Shown here piece by piece: positions 21,167 to 30,553 of a DNA stretch of 64,000 nt. Below the pieces are notes generated by a model. It saw only the letters and a program-made list of their open reading frames with translations. It searched no databases and was not told where the DNA came from. How positions within the stretch are numbered: position 1 is the first letter of the stretch; every line of letters begins with the position of its first letter. The position numbers and the translations under genes are program-made. The DNA is from Hydrogenophilus sp. (GTDB taxonomy: Bacteria > Pseudomonadota > Gammaproteobacteria > Burkholderiales > Thiobacillaceae), in NCBI GenBank assembly GCA_020725265.1, contig DYFK01000013.1, forward strand, positions 1-64,000. Direction: 5' to 3'.

Positions 21167-21175
21167 CGCGTCGCC

Positions 21176-22147
21176 TCAGCGTAGCCGGTAAAACCGGGAT
21201 GCCCCGCTCTGCCCTTCGGGCAGACCGTCGAAGCGGTCGCCCACCGCTTCGGCCAGATGACCCAGGCGCTGCTCGGGATGCGGATGGGTCTTGAACAGCA
21301 AGGACACGCTCTTGTCGGTACGGGCGATGTGGCCGATATCGGCCAGCACCGCCGGCAGCGCATAGACGTCGTAACCGGCGCGCGCGGCCAGCACCATGCC
21401 GATCCGGTCGGCTTCGTGCTCGGCGTCCTGGTCGAGCCCGCGCGCGACGATCTCGGCGCCATTGCCGATCAGGTTCTGCACGATCTGATGCTCGTCGCCG
21501 AGCCGGCCGCCGACCAGCGCGCCGAGCGCGGCGATGCCGCGCGATTTGCGCAGCAGCTCCAGGTGATGCTTGCGGATGACGTGACCGATCTCGTGCGCCA
21601 GCACGCCGGCCAGTTCGGCCTCGTTGTTCAGGCGCCGGTACAGGCCCTTGGTCAGGAAGACGTAGCCACCGGGCGCGGCGAAGGCGTTGATGTCCTCGCT
21701 GTCGAGCACGCCGAAGCGCCAGGCCAGGTTCGGCCGCTCGCTTTGCAGGGCGAGCCAGCGGCCAACCTGGTTGACGTAGCGTTGCAGCGCCTCGTCGCGC
21801 ACCAGCGGCACCGCGCCGAGCAGGTTGCCGGCGATCTGCTGGCCGATGCGCGCCTCCTCTTCCGGCGAAGTCTTGCCGGCGATCAACGCGCGCAGCAACT
21901 GATCGCGCGGCCGTTCCGGCGCCGGCGTGGCGGTTCCGGCGCCCGGCTGTTGGGGCGCGGCCGGCGCCGCCGGCGCGCTCGGCGTGGTGGGGGGTGCGGG
22001 TTGCTGGCTGGGTTGGGGGGTTGGCTGCGAGGATTCACCCTTGCCGCGGAGCACGCCTTTCAGCAGTTTCTCCAGATCATTGGCCTGGGCGGTGTGGGCG
22101 GCCAGGCCGAGGACCATGGCCGCCAGGGGGAACAATGCGCGTTTCAT
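21176..22147 (-). CDS. Secreted M48 family metallopeptidase
   Basis: 323-residue periplasmic zinc protease. Signal peptide: residues 1-22 (ending HTAQAN). A Pro/Ala/Gln-rich linker spans about 40-80. The M48 catalytic core has LAHEIGHVIRKHH (HEIGH at 185-189), a third zinc ligand in the EHEADRIG segment near 245, and a late THPHPEQRLGHL typical of the LoiP/YcaL/BepA group. It may take part in envelope quality control. The operon with an SH3 protein and a CHASE2 cyclase suggests a link between envelope state and cAMP signalling (inference). Confidence 0.88.
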   Translation of the reverse strand: MKRALFPLAAMVLGLAAHTAQANDLEKLLKGVLRGKGESSQPTPQPSQQPAPPTTPSAPAAPAAPQQPGAGTATPAPERPRDQLLRALIAGKTSPEEEARIGQQIAGNLLGAVPLVRDEALQRYVNQVGRWLALQSERPNLAWRFGVLDSEDINAFAAPGGYVFLTKGLYRRLNNEAELAGVLAHEIGHVIRKHHLELLRKSRGIAALGALVGGRLGDEHQIVQNLIGNGAEIVARGLDQDAEHEADRIGMVLAARAGYDVYALPAVLADIGHIARTDKSVSLLFKTHPHPEQRLGHLAEAVGDRFDGLPEGQSGASRFYRLR

Positions 22148-22168
22148 GTCGGGAATCTCGCGGATCGA

Positions 22169-22711
22169 TCAATAACCGGGCGTCGCCCAGGGGCTCGTTT
22201 TCGTGGCCGAATCGGAGGACTGGCGCGCGGGCCGGGGCAGGTAATCCACCCGTCTCGGCGTCAGTCCGGCGACCCGCGCGAAGCGTTCGGCCTCGGCGCG
22301 GTCGGTCTGGTAACGCTCCAGCAGCGCGAGTTCGTCGGCGTTGAATTTCGCCAGCTTCAGTTCCTGCTCGGTCAGACCGCGCAAGCCGGCGACCGCGACC
22401 ACCCGGCTGGAATCCGGCCGCGTGGTGCCGGCGCCGACCAGGCCGGCGAGATCGGCGGCGCCGGCGGCCGGCGCGCTGGCGCGTACCGACAGGATGCGCA
22501 CCCAGCCGGTCCGGCCGGCGGCGCGCACCTGGGTCCAGCCGCCCTGGCGGGCGAGGATTTCGACCTGGGCATTCCTGGCCAGCCGGCCGACGCTGGCGGC
22601 GCGCGCGTCGGCGGCGGCCAGCAGGACTTCATCGCGCAACATCACGCCGGGCGCGGCCCAGGCCGGCAGCGCCAGACCGAACAAGGCGGTCAACAGGATC
22701 AGTATTTTCAT
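22169..22711 (-). CDS. Secreted bacterial SH3-domain protein
   Basis: 180-residue protein with a signal peptide (MKILILLTALFGLALPAWA) and one bacterial SH3 domain (about residues 24-75: SVGRLARNAQVEILARQGGW, then TGWVRILSV). The remaining half is rich in Ala/Glu/Arg and has no recognised fold; it contains a GLTEQELKLAKFNADEL helix. SH3b domains often bind peptidoglycan. It is the first gene of the SH3-M48-cyclase-MBL operon, 21 bp before the peptidase gene, and is divergent from the AEC transporter. Confidence 0.8.
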   Translation of the reverse strand: MKILILLTALFGLALPAWAAPGVMLRDEVLLAAADARAASVGRLARNAQVEILARQGGWTQVRAAGRTGWVRILSVRASAPAAGAADLAGLVGAGTTRPDSSRVVAVAGLRGLTEQELKLAKFNADELALLERYQTDRAEAERFARVAGLTPRRVDYLPRPARQSSDSATKTSPWATPGY

Positions 22712-22889
22712 GACATCGGTTCCTTGCGTTCAGGGGGGATGCTAGCAGCCCGTCCGACTCCGGGGAAATCGGATGCCGGGCACCGAACCGGACGGACGGC
22801 CCGGACGCGCCGGGGTTCCGGCGGCGCGCGTTTCGGGCTATATCGAAACGGCGCGCCGGGCCGCCGGCGCCAGTCCCGGACGCCGCGTC

Positions 22890-23786
22890 GTGAATCTCGC
22901 CCTCATCATCCTGCCCATCTTCGTCCTGATCCTGCTCGGCGCCGGCCTGCGCCGCCATGCTGGCGTCGGCGAGGAAGGCTGGCGCGGCATCGAGCGGCTG
23001 ATCTATTTCGTGTTCTTTCCGGCCCTGCTGTTCCAGTCGCTGTCGCATGCCCGCATCGATTTCGACGCCGCGCTGCCAATGCTGCTCACCGGTCTGGCCG
23101 TCACCGTCATCGGCATCGGCCTCGGTTTCGCCAGCCGGCTGCTGTTCGACGATCCACCGCAGGTGTTCGCCGCCGCCTTCCAGGGCTCGTTCCGGTTCAA
23201 CAGTTACGTCGGTTTCGCGGTCGCCGGCGCCCTGCACGGCCAGGCCGGCATCGCCGCGATCGGGCTGTTGTTCGGTTTTCTGGTGCCACTCGCCAACGTC
23301 GTCTCGGTGCTGGTGCTGGCCCGCCACGGCGAAGCGCGCTGGTTGCGCGAAGTGCTCGGCAATCCGCTGATCCTGGCCACCGCCGGTGGCCTCGCCTTCG
23401 CGCTCGCCGGCCTGACCCTGCCGGCCCTGCTCGACGGCATCCTGGAACTGCTGGCGCGCGCCTCGTTGCCGCTCGGCCTGATCGCGGTCGGCGCCGGCCT
23501 GCGTCTGGACAGTCTCGGCCAGGCGCGCGGCCACCTCTGGTATGGCGTCGCGGTCAAGCTGCTGGTGCTGCCGGCCTGCGCCTGGGCACTGAGCCAGGCG
23601 TCCGGACTGAGCGGCATCTATTACCAGACGGTGATGCTGTTCGCCGCGCTGCCGATGTCCACCGTCGCCTACGTGCTGGCCACGCGCATGGGCGCCGACG
23701 GCCGCGTCACCGCCGCCCAGGTCGCCGTCACCACCCTGCTGTCCATGCTCACCCTGCCGCTCTGGCTGGCGCTGGCGCGCGTCTGA
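22890..23786 (+). CDS. AEC family transporter
   Basis: 298-residue membrane protein of the auxin efflux carrier (AEC) family, with about ten hydrophobic segments and family features: GRIERLIYFVFFPALLF-like start (here IERLIYFVFFPALLFQ), FRFNSYVGFAVAG, a central ASLPLGLIAVGAGL and late MLFAALPMSTVAYVLA. The start is uncertain. I chose the GTG at 22890 because it places the first helix (LALIILPIFVLILLGAGL) at the N-terminus; a frame open from 22773 would add about 39 mostly polar residues. The substrate, possibly a carboxylate, is not known. Confidence 0.8.
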   Translation: MNLALIILPIFVLILLGAGLRRHAGVGEEGWRGIERLIYFVFFPALLFQSLSHARIDFDAALPMLLTGLAVTVIGIGLGFASRLLFDDPPQVFAAAFQGSFRFNSYVGFAVAGALHGQAGIAAIGLLFGFLVPLANVVSVLVLARHGEARWLREVLGNPLILATAGGLAFALAGLTLPALLDGILELLARASLPLGLIAVGAGLRLDSLGQARGHLWYGVAVKLLVLPACAWALSQASGLSGIYYQTVMLFAALPMSTVAYVLATRMGADGRVTAAQVAVTTLLSMLTLPLWLALARV

Positions 23787-23874
23787 ATCCGCTTCCAGGC
23801 GCCTACGCAACTTGTCGTCGGGAAAGCGGTCATTCATGCTTGGCCGCACTCCTCTTCCACGCTCCGGACCCCGC

Positions 23875-24519
23875 ATGAAACCGAACGCCCCGACCCTCCT
23901 GATCCTGTTGTTCCTGGCCACCGGCCCGAGCTCGGCCGCGACGCCCACCTCGACGCCCACCTCGACGCCGGCCACGTCCGCCGAGCCCGCGCCATCCGCG
24001 CGCGTGCTGACCATGGCCGACCGCTGCACCGACTTCACCACCAATGGCTGGGGCTTCAAGTCGCCGCGCAACTTCCTGCACTGGCTGGACATTTTCAGCA
24101 CCCCGGACATCCATCTGGAATTCGCCCGCCGGGCGCTCGACCCGCTCCAGACGGTGCGCGCGTTGAACAGCCTGCTCGACCCTGGCACCCCGCGCAACTA
24201 TCTGGAATGGACCCACCCCGAGCTCTATGAAGGTTGGATGCGCGCGCTGCCGGAGCCGGAATTCCAACAGGCGGTACTCGGCATCGTCGGCGACGCCGAC
24301 CGGCTGGCGCGCTGGATCGCCCTGCCCGCCGACCCGAGGCCGTGGCGGCTGCTCGCCGACGCGTTCAGCGTCAATACCGTCAACGCCTGGCTGACGGCAC
24401 CGACCAACCCGGCCACCCAGGCCCTGTTCGCGCGCGCCAGCGATCCCGCCACGTTCGAGAACTGGGTCCGGGAACTGGCCGACCCGGACAATTACGCAAC
24501 CCCGGCGCTCCCGCGCTGA
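23875..24519 (+). CDS. Secreted hypothetical protein
   Basis: 214-residue protein. Signal peptide MKPNAPTLLILLFLATGPSS, then a Thr/Ser/Pro/Ala linker with a short TPTS repeat. The mature part is compact, helical and rich in Trp, Leu and Asp, with recurring units containing NFLHWLDIF, NYLEWTHPELYEGWM, RLARWIAL and FENWVRELADPDNY. These aromatic helix pairs look like a degenerate repeat of about 35 residues. No enzyme motif is seen. It converges on prpD, and the 41-bp gap contains an imperfect GC hairpin. Function unknown. Confidence 0.6.
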   Translation: MKPNAPTLLILLFLATGPSSAATPTSTPTSTPATSAEPAPSARVLTMADRCTDFTTNGWGFKSPRNFLHWLDIFSTPDIHLEFARRALDPLQTVRALNSLLDPGTPRNYLEWTHPELYEGWMRALPEPEFQQAVLGIVGDADRLARWIALPADPRPWRLLADAFSVNTVNAWLTAPTNPATQALFARASDPATFENWVRELADPDNYATPALPR

Positions 24520-24560
24520 GCCGCCCACCCGGGAGCCGGCGCGCTACCGCCGCGCCCGGC

Positions 24561-26012
24561 TCAAGCCACGAACAACGCCATGAAGTCCTGCACCGGTGTC
24601 GCTTCCAGGCGCGTCTGATCGGCGCACAGCGCGTTCAGCGTGGCGCATTTCTTGGGCGACAGCCGAGCGGCGATGGCGGCCTCGAACTTCTTGACCAGGA
24701 TGGGGATGCCCTCGGCGCGGCGCAGCCGGTGGCCGATCGGCGCGTCGATGCTGACCTTTTCCGTATGACTGCCGTCGTCGAAGAACACCTGCACGCTGTT
24801 GCCGATGTAGCGCTTGTCGGCTTCCAGGTACTCGCGGGTGAAGCGCGGGTTCTCCTTCACCGTGGTCCTGGCGCGCAGCGCGTCGATGCGCGGGTCGGCG
24901 GCGCCGGCGTCGGTGTAGTCGTCGGCGGTCAGGCTGCCCTTGATCAGCGGCACGGCGACCATGTACTGGATGCAGTGGTCGCGGTCGGCGTAGTTGTTCA
25001 TCGGCCCGGTCTTGTCGATGATGCGGCAGCCTGCCTCCTGGGTTTCGATCTCGATGCGCGCGATCCGGTCGAGCCGGTCCTTGACCTGTGGATGCAACGC
25101 CAGCGCGCATTCCACGGCGGTCTGCGCGTGGAACTCGGCCGGGAAGCTGATCTTGAACAGGATGTTCTCCATCACGTAGCTGGCGAACGGCTGGCTGAAC
25201 TTCAACTCGTTGCCGCGGAACAGCGCGTCCTGGAAACCCCAGGTCTTGGCGGTCAATGCCGACGGGTAACCCATCTCGCCGGTCAGCGTGATCAGCGCCA
25301 GATGCACGCCGCGCGAGCTGGCGTCGCCGGCCGCCCAGGACTTGCGCGAGCCGGTGTTGGGCGCGTGCCGGTAGGTGCGCAGCGAGCAGCCGTCGATCCA
25401 GGCGTGCGAGGCGGCGTTGAGCACTTCCTCGCGCGTGCCGCCCAGCATTTTCGCGGCGACCACGGTGGAGGCGATGCGCACCAGCATGACGTGGTCCAGG
25501 CCGACGCGGTTGAAGGCGTTCTCCAGCGCGGTGACGCCCTGGATTTCATGCGCCTGCACCATTGCCATCAACACGTCCTTCATCGTCATCGGCGGCTTGC
25601 CTTCGGCCACGCGCCGGCGCGACAGCCAGTCGGCGATGCCGAGTATCGCCCCCAGGTTGTCGGACGGATGGCCCCATTCGGCGGCCAGCCAGGTGTCGTT
25701 GAAGTCGAGGAAGCGGACCACGCAGCCGATGTCCCAGGCCGCCTTGACCGGGTCGAGTTCATGCGCGGTGCCGGGCACGCGGGTGCCGCCGGGCAAGGTG
25801 GCGCCGGGCACGATGGGACCGAGCAGCTTGGTGCATTCCGGGTAATCCAGCGCCATCAGACCGCAGGCCAGCGAGTCCATCAGGCAGTAGCGGGCGGTTT
25901 CCATCGCCAGCGGCGACTGGCTGGCATCGTAGTCCATGACGTAATCGGTCATGGCTTGCAGGACGGTGTCGAACGGCGGACGTTCGGCGGAACGGATATC
26001 GTGGGCGGACAT
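24561..26012 (-). CDS. prpD: 2-methylcitrate dehydratase
   Basis: 483-residue MmgE/PrpD family enzyme that dehydrates 2-methylcitrate to 2-methyl-cis-aconitate. Diagnostic segments: FLDFNDTWLAAEWGHPSDNLGAIL, DHVMLVRIAST, and RTYRHAPNTGSRKSWAAGDASSRGVHLAL. Length is normal for PrpD. It is the last gene of prpE-B-C-D; 70 bp including a perfect palindrome separate it from prpC. No acnD or prpF is seen, so PrpD probably carries this step. An AAGGAAATCCC ribosome site precedes the ATG. Confidence 0.96.
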   Translation of the reverse strand: MSAHDIRSAERPPFDTVLQAMTDYVMDYDASQSPLAMETARYCLMDSLACGLMALDYPECTKLLGPIVPGATLPGGTRVPGTAHELDPVKAAWDIGCVVRFLDFNDTWLAAEWGHPSDNLGAILGIADWLSRRRVAEGKPPMTMKDVLMAMVQAHEIQGVTALENAFNRVGLDHVMLVRIASTVVAAKMLGGTREEVLNAASHAWIDGCSLRTYRHAPNTGSRKSWAAGDASSRGVHLALITLTGEMGYPSALTAKTWGFQDALFRGNELKFSQPFASYVMENILFKISFPAEFHAQTAVECALALHPQVKDRLDRIARIEIETQEAGCRIIDKTGPMNNYADRDHCIQYMVAVPLIKGSLTADDYTDAGAADPRIDALRARTTVKENPRFTREYLEADKRYIGNSVQVFFDDGSHTEKVSIDAPIGHRLRRAEGIPILVKKFEAAIAARLSPKKCATLNALCADQTRLEATPVQDFMALFVA

Positions 26013-26046
26013 GGGATTTCCTTCGGTAAGGTCGGATGGTTCATGC

Positions 26047-26074
26047 CGTCATTCCCGCATGCGCGGGAATGACG
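26047..26074. repeat. Perfect 28-bp palindrome between prpC and prpD
   Basis: Twelve-base arms CGTCATTCCCGC and GCGGGAATGACG enclose ATGC. This is the REP-like GTCATTCCCGC element common in Proteobacteria. A diverged relative sits inside the cytochrome gene at 55815. In mRNA it would form a strong hairpin and may tune prpC/prpD transcript stability. Confidence 0.85.
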
Positions 26075-26082
26075 ATGCGAAA

Positions 26083-27258
26083 TCAGGGGCGTTGGTCGAT
26101 CGGCACGAACCGCTGATCCTCCGGGCCGGTGTAATTGGCCGATGGCCGGATGATCTTGCCGTCCAAACGCTGCTCGATGACGTGCGCGGCCCAGCCGGTG
26201 GTGCGCGAGATGATGAACAGCGGCGTGAACATGGCGGTGGGCACGCGCATCATGGCGTAGGACACGGCGCTGAACCAATCCAGGTTGGGGAACATGTTCT
26301 TGATCTCCTTCATCACCGCTTCCAGACGGTCGGCGACGTCGTACAGCTTGCGGTTGCCGGCGTGCTCGGCGAGCCGCCTGGCAACCGCCTTGATCACCAC
26401 GTTGCGCGGATCGGACACCGTGTAGACCGGGTGGCCAAAACCGATGATCACTTCCTTCATTTCCAGCACGCGCCGGCGGATGTCGGCCTCGGCTTCGTCC
26501 GGCGTGTCGTAGCGGCTCTGGATGCCGAACGCCGCCTCGTTGGCGCCACCGTGCTTGGGGCCGCGCAGGGCGCCGATGGCGCCGGTGACCGCGGAATACA
26601 TGTCCGAGCCGGTGCCGGCGATCACCCGCGCGGTGAAGGTCGAGGCGTTGAACTCGTGCTCGGCATAGAGGATCAGCGAGGTATGCATGGCGCGCACCCA
26701 GATTTCCGGCGGTCCATCCGGCAGACTCGCGCCGTGCAGCAGACGCAGGAAATGGCCGCCGATGGAATCGTCCTCGCTCTCGACTTCGATGCGCCGGCCG
26801 TTGTGGCTGTAGTGGTGCCAGTACAGCAGCGCGGAGCCCAGACTGGCGATCAGCCGGTCGCCGATGTCGCGCGCGCCGGCGACGCTCTGCTGCTCCGCCT
26901 CCGGCAACAGACAGCCGAGGGTGGACACCGCGGTGCGCATCACGTCCATCGCGTGCGTCGATGCCGGCAACTGTTCCAGCACGGTTTTCAACACCACCGG
27001 CAGGCCGCGCAACGCGCGCAGCTTGGCCTTGTAGGCGGCCAGCTCGGCGCGGTTGGGAAAATGGCCGTGGATCAGCAGATGCGCGACCTCCTCGAATTCG
27101 CACACGTCGGCGATGTCGAGGATGTCGTAGCCGCGATAGTGCAGGTCGTTGCCGGTGCGCCCGACCGTGCACAGCGCGGAATTGCCGGCGACGACGCCGG
27201 ACAGGGCGACGGATTTCTTCGGCTTGGGGGCGGCGGGGTTTGCGTTGGTATCGCTCAT
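26083..27258 (-). CDS. prpC: 2-methylcitrate synthase
   Basis: 391-residue citrate-synthase family enzyme that condenses propionyl-CoA with oxaloacetate. Conserved parts: [24 protein letters not shown] (His region), GPKHGGANE, and [13 protein letters not shown] (catalytic His and downstream Asp region). Length and operon context identify 2-methylcitrate synthase rather than the TCA enzyme. It lies between prpB and prpD on the minus strand. Confidence 0.96.
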   Translation of the reverse strand: MSDTNANPAAPKPKKSVALSGVVAGNSALCTVGRTGNDLHYRGYDILDIADVCEFEEVAHLLIHGHFPNRAELAAYKAKLRALRGLPVVLKTVLEQLPASTHAMDVMRTAVSTLGCLLPEAEQQSVAGARDIGDRLIASLGSALLYWHHYSHNGRRIEVESEDDSIGGHFLRLLHGASLPDGPPEIWVRAMHTSLILYAEHEFNASTFTARVIAGTGSDMYSAVTGAIGALRGPKHGGANEAAFGIQSRYDTPDEAEADIRRRVLEMKEVIIGFGHPVYTVSDPRNVVIKAVARRLAEHAGNRKLYDVADRLEAVMKEIKNMFPNLDWFSAVSYAMMRVPTAMFTPLFIISRTTGWAAHVIEQRLDGKIIRPSANYTGPEDQRFVPIDQRP

Positions 27259-27334
27259 GTCGTCTCCTGGGTTGTATGGGCGGGTCGCTTGTTGGCCGAC
27301 ATCCCCGCCGCGAGCGCGAACGCCTTAAGGTATT

Positions 27335-27372
27335 CGCGACTCACCACTCGCTACTCACTACTCGCTACTCCC
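27335..27372. repeat. Low-complexity ACTCGCT tract after prpB
   Basis: Tandem near-copies of a CACTCGCTACTCACTA-like unit cover the end of prpB and the first part of the prpB-prpC gap. No role is evident. It may be a slippage-prone spacer. Confidence 0.5.
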
Positions 27373-28252
27373 GCCCCTCGGCGAACAGCGCATCCAGCTT
27401 CTGCTCGAAATCGTGATAGCCAAGGTGTTCGTACAGTTCCATGCGCGTCTGCATGGTGTCCAGCACGCCCTGCTGCGTGCCGTCGCGGCGGATCGCGCCA
27501 TACACGTGCAGCGCCGCCTGGCTCATGGCGCGGAACGCCGACAGCGGATACAGCACCAGGCCGACGCCGACCGCGCGCAGTTGCTCGACGGTGAACAGCG
27601 GCGTGGCGCCGAACTCGGTGATGTTGGCGAGGATGGGCACCTTCACCGCCTTGGCGAAGGCTTGGTACTGCGCCAGTTCGGTCATCGCCTCGGGAAAGAT
27701 CATGTCGGCGCCGGCCTCGACGCAGGCGCCGGCGCGGTCGATGGCGGCTTGCAGGCCCTCCGCCTGCAAGGCATCGGTACGCGCCATGACGACGAAATCC
27801 GCATCGATCTTCGCGTCCACCGCCGCCTTCACCCGGTCCACCATCTCCGCCTGGCTGACGATGGCCTTGCCCGGCCGGTGGCCGCAGCGCTTCTGCATGA
27901 CCTGGTCCTCGATGTGCACCGCCGCCACCCCGGCGCGGGTCAGCGCGCGAATGGCGCGGGCGATGTTGAAGGCGCCGCCCCAGCCGGTATCGATGTCCAC
28001 CAGCAGCGGCAGTTCGGTCACGTCGGTGATGCGGCGCGCGTCGATCAGCACGTCTTCCAGCGTCGTGATGCCCAGATCGGGAATGCCGCAGGAACTCGCG
28101 GCGACGCCGCCGCCGGACAGATACAGCGCCTTGAAACCGGAGTGCTCGGCCAGCCGCGCGGCATAGGCGTTGATGGCGCCGACCACCTGCAAGGGCTGCT
28201 CGGCGGCGACGGCGGCGCGGAAACGGGCGCCGGCGGATGGGGTTTGGGTCAT
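27365..28252 (-). CDS. prpB: 2-methylisocitrate lyase
   Basis: 295-residue ICL/PEP-mutase family enzyme that cleaves 2-methylisocitrate to pyruvate and succinate. The catalytic loop is KRCGHRPGK with the Cys of the KKCGH-type motif. Other family parts are [34 protein letters not shown] and [10 protein letters not shown]. Length is typical. It is transcribed after prpE and before prpC. Confidence 0.97.
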   Translation of the reverse strand: MTQTPSAGARFRAAVAAEQPLQVVGAINAYAARLAEHSGFKALYLSGGGVAASSCGIPDLGITTLEDVLIDARRITDVTELPLLVDIDTGWGGAFNIARAIRALTRAGVAAVHIEDQVMQKRCGHRPGKAIVSQAEMVDRVKAAVDAKIDADFVVMARTDALQAEGLQAAIDRAGACVEAGADMIFPEAMTELAQYQAFAKAVKVPILANITEFGATPLFTVEQLRAVGVGLVLYPLSAFRAMSQAALHVYGAIRRDGTQQGVLDTMQTRMELYEHLGYHDFEQKLDALFAEGRE

Positions 28253-28335
28253 GGCGTGTCGATGCTCCTGGCTAAAAGGTTATCGCGCTCCGCTTGATGC
28301 ACTGGCTCCGAATGGCTGACGGCGGACGCCGTAAG

Positions 28336-28361
28336 CCCCTCTCCCGCAAGCGGGAGAGGGG
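28336..28361. repeat. Palindrome between prpE and prpB
   Basis: Arms CCCCTCTCCCG and CGGGAGAGGGG around CAAG form a perfect hairpin in the 134-bp gap. It lacks a T-run, so it looks like a dispersed REP-type element or an mRNA-processing hairpin rather than a terminator. Confidence 0.75.
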
Positions 28362-28386
28362 AGCAAACCCGCGATTCCGCGCGGGC

Positions 28387-30279
28387 TCACTTCTTCACCG
28401 CCTTCCGGATCTCCTCCAGCGCATTCGGATCATCCAGCGTCGACAGGTCGCCGGTCTCGCGGCCTTCCGCCAGCGCCTGGATGGAGCGGCGCAGCAGCTT
28501 GCCGGAGCGGGTCTTGGGCAGCGCGTTGACGAAGTGCAACTTGTACGGCTTGGCCACCGCGCCGAGCAGTTCGGCGACCTTGGCGATGCATTCCTTCTCC
28601 AGCAGCGCGCGCGCGGTGGCGTCGGCGATGCGCGCCGGGTCCTTGACCGTGCAGAAGCCGATCGGCACCTGGCCCTTCAGCTCGTCCTGCACACCGACCA
28701 CCGCCACCTCGGCGATGGCCGCATGCGCCTGCAAGGCCTCCTCGATCTCGCGCGTGCCGAGGCGATGGCCGGCGGTGTTGATCACGTCGTCGGTGCGGCC
28801 GAGGATGAAGAAATAGCCGTCGTCGTCGCGCAACGCCCAGTCGGACGAGGAATACAGCAGTTCCTTCTCGAACTGGCCAAAGTAGCTGTTGATGAAGCGC
28901 TGGTCATCGCCCCACACCGTGGTCAGGCAGCCCGGCGGCAGCGGCGGTTTGACGGTCAGCACGCCCTTCTCGTTGGGGCCGCACTCGGCGCCGGTCATCT
29001 CGTTGACCACGCGGATGTCGAAGCCGTAGGCCGGGAAACCGGGCGAGCCGAACTTCACCGGCTTCATCTCCACGCCCGGCAGCAGGGTCAGCATCGCCCA
29101 ACCGGTTTCGGTCTGCCAGTAATGGTCGATCACCGGCACGCCGAGGCCATCGGTGATCCAGCGCGAGGTCGGCTCGTCCAGCGGCTCGCCGGCGATGAAT
29201 AGATAGCGCAGGCTGGAGACGTCGTACTTCTTCAGCCAGGCCGGGTCCTGCTTCTTCAGCACGCGGATCGCGGTGGGCGAAGAGAACATGGTGGAGACCT
29301 TGTGATCCTGCACGATCTTCCACCAGATGCCGGCGTCCGGCTTGATCGGCAGGCCCTCGTAGACGATGGTCGCCATGCCGTGGATCAACGGCCCGTAGAC
29401 GATGTAGCTGTGCCCCACCACCCAGCCGATGTCGGAGGTGGTGAACATGGTTTCACCCGGTTGCGCGCCGTAGATGTATCGCATGGACGCCGCCAGCGCC
29501 ACCGCGTAGCCGCCGACGTCGCGCTGCACACCCTTGGGCTTGCCGGTGGTGCCGCTGGTATAGAGGATGTAGCTGGGCTCGTTGGCCTCCAGCCAGGTCA
29601 CCGGCACCTCGGCGTCGCGGTGCTCGTCGCGCAGATCCCAGTAATCCTCGTCGCGGCCGTCCACCCACTTCATGTCGGCGTCGAGGCCGCGGTCGACGAT
29701 CAGCACCTTGGGCGGCGCGTGTTTCGCCTCGCGCATCGCCTCGTCCACTAGATGCTTGTACGGTACCGGCTTGCCGCCGCGCATGCCGGCGTCGGCGCAG
29801 ATCAGCAAACAGGGTTTGGCGTCGTCGATGCGCAGCGCCAGGTTGTGCGCCGCGAAACCGCCGAACACCACCGAATGCACCGCCCCCAGGCGCGCGCAGG
29901 CCAGCATGCAGAACACCGCTTCGGCGATCATCGGCATGTAGATCACCACCCGCTCGCCCTTGCCCACACCCAACGCGCGCAGCACGGCGGCGCAGCGGTT
30001 CACCTCGCGGTGCAGCTCGGCATAGGTGTAGGTGCGTTCCTCGCCGGTCTCGCTGGACAGATAGATCAGCGCCGGCTGCTCGCCGCGCGCCGCCAGATGG
30101 CGATCCACCGCGTTGTGGCACAGGTTGGTCTCGCCGCCGACGAACCACTGGCGGAACGGCGGATGCGCGTAATCGAGCACCTTCTCCGGCGGCCTGCGCC
30201 ACTCGATCAGCTTGGCCTGGTCGCCCCAGAACCCCTCTGGATCGTCGATGGAACGACGATAGAACGCCTGGCTGTCCAT
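28387..30279 (-). CDS. prpE: Propionyl-CoA synthetase
   Basis: 630-residue acyl-CoA synthetase (adenylate-forming family) that activates propionate. Motifs: ILYTSGTTGKPKGVQRD (P-loop-like AMP motif), DHYWQTETGWAML, SSDWALRDDDGYFFILGRTDDVINTAGHR, and the C-terminal LPKTRSGKLLRR with the acetylation-target Lys. The start at 30279 is preceded by GGAGGAGACACC; a frame open to 30330 adds residues with no ribosome site. The length and prp operon separate it from Acs. First gene of prpE-B-C-D. Confidence 0.96.
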   Translation of the reverse strand: MDSQAFYRRSIDDPEGFWGDQAKLIEWRRPPEKVLDYAHPPFRQWFVGGETNLCHNAVDRHLAARGEQPALIYLSSETGEERTYTYAELHREVNRCAAVLRALGVGKGERVVIYMPMIAEAVFCMLACARLGAVHSVVFGGFAAHNLALRIDDAKPCLLICADAGMRGGKPVPYKHLVDEAMREAKHAPPKVLIVDRGLDADMKWVDGRDEDYWDLRDEHRDAEVPVTWLEANEPSYILYTSGTTGKPKGVQRDVGGYAVALAASMRYIYGAQPGETMFTTSDIGWVVGHSYIVYGPLIHGMATIVYEGLPIKPDAGIWWKIVQDHKVSTMFSSPTAIRVLKKQDPAWLKKYDVSSLRYLFIAGEPLDEPTSRWITDGLGVPVIDHYWQTETGWAMLTLLPGVEMKPVKFGSPGFPAYGFDIRVVNEMTGAECGPNEKGVLTVKPPLPPGCLTTVWGDDQRFINSYFGQFEKELLYSSSDWALRDDDGYFFILGRTDDVINTAGHRLGTREIEEALQAHAAIAEVAVVGVQDELKGQVPIGFCTVKDPARIADATARALLEKECIAKVAELLGAVAKPYKLHFVNALPKTRSGKLLRRSIQALAEGRETGDLSTLDDPNALEEIRKAVKK

Positions 30280-30307
30280 GGTGTCTCCTCCTATGGCTGG
30301 CGAACCA

Positions 30308-30349
30308 TTGTGCACTGCAAAAGCTGACACGTACCTGACAATGATCAGG
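30308..30349 (-). promoter_or_regulatory. Candidate operator region upstream of prpE
   Basis: Two dyads lie 29-70 bp before the prpE ATG. On the minus strand TTTTGCAGTGCACAA (30322-30308) is a near-perfect palindrome, one mismatch in seven pairs. CCTGACAATGATCAGG (30334-30349) has five-base arms. No regulator gene is adjacent, so the binding protein is unknown. Confidence 0.35.
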
Positions 30350-30553
30350 CAAAGTCACCCGCCGCGGCCATCAACTGACCGAAGAAGCGCATGAGGCGCC
30401 TGGTTTATTGCCCCAACATGCCGGCCGCCTGACATGCCCCTAAAGCATCCCCATCGCCACCCGCACGCTCTTCTCCACCGCCGCATATCGATTCACAGCG
30501 AAGGGGCTTGTTAGCCTTGGGAATATCCGCGCACTTCAGGAGAGCTTGAGATG

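Noticed and set aside
30440-30500. Possible 3' remnant of a gene between vapC and prpE (minus-strand frame ending VRVAMGML)
   Set aside because: Too short to assign and no start or family match; it could be chance.
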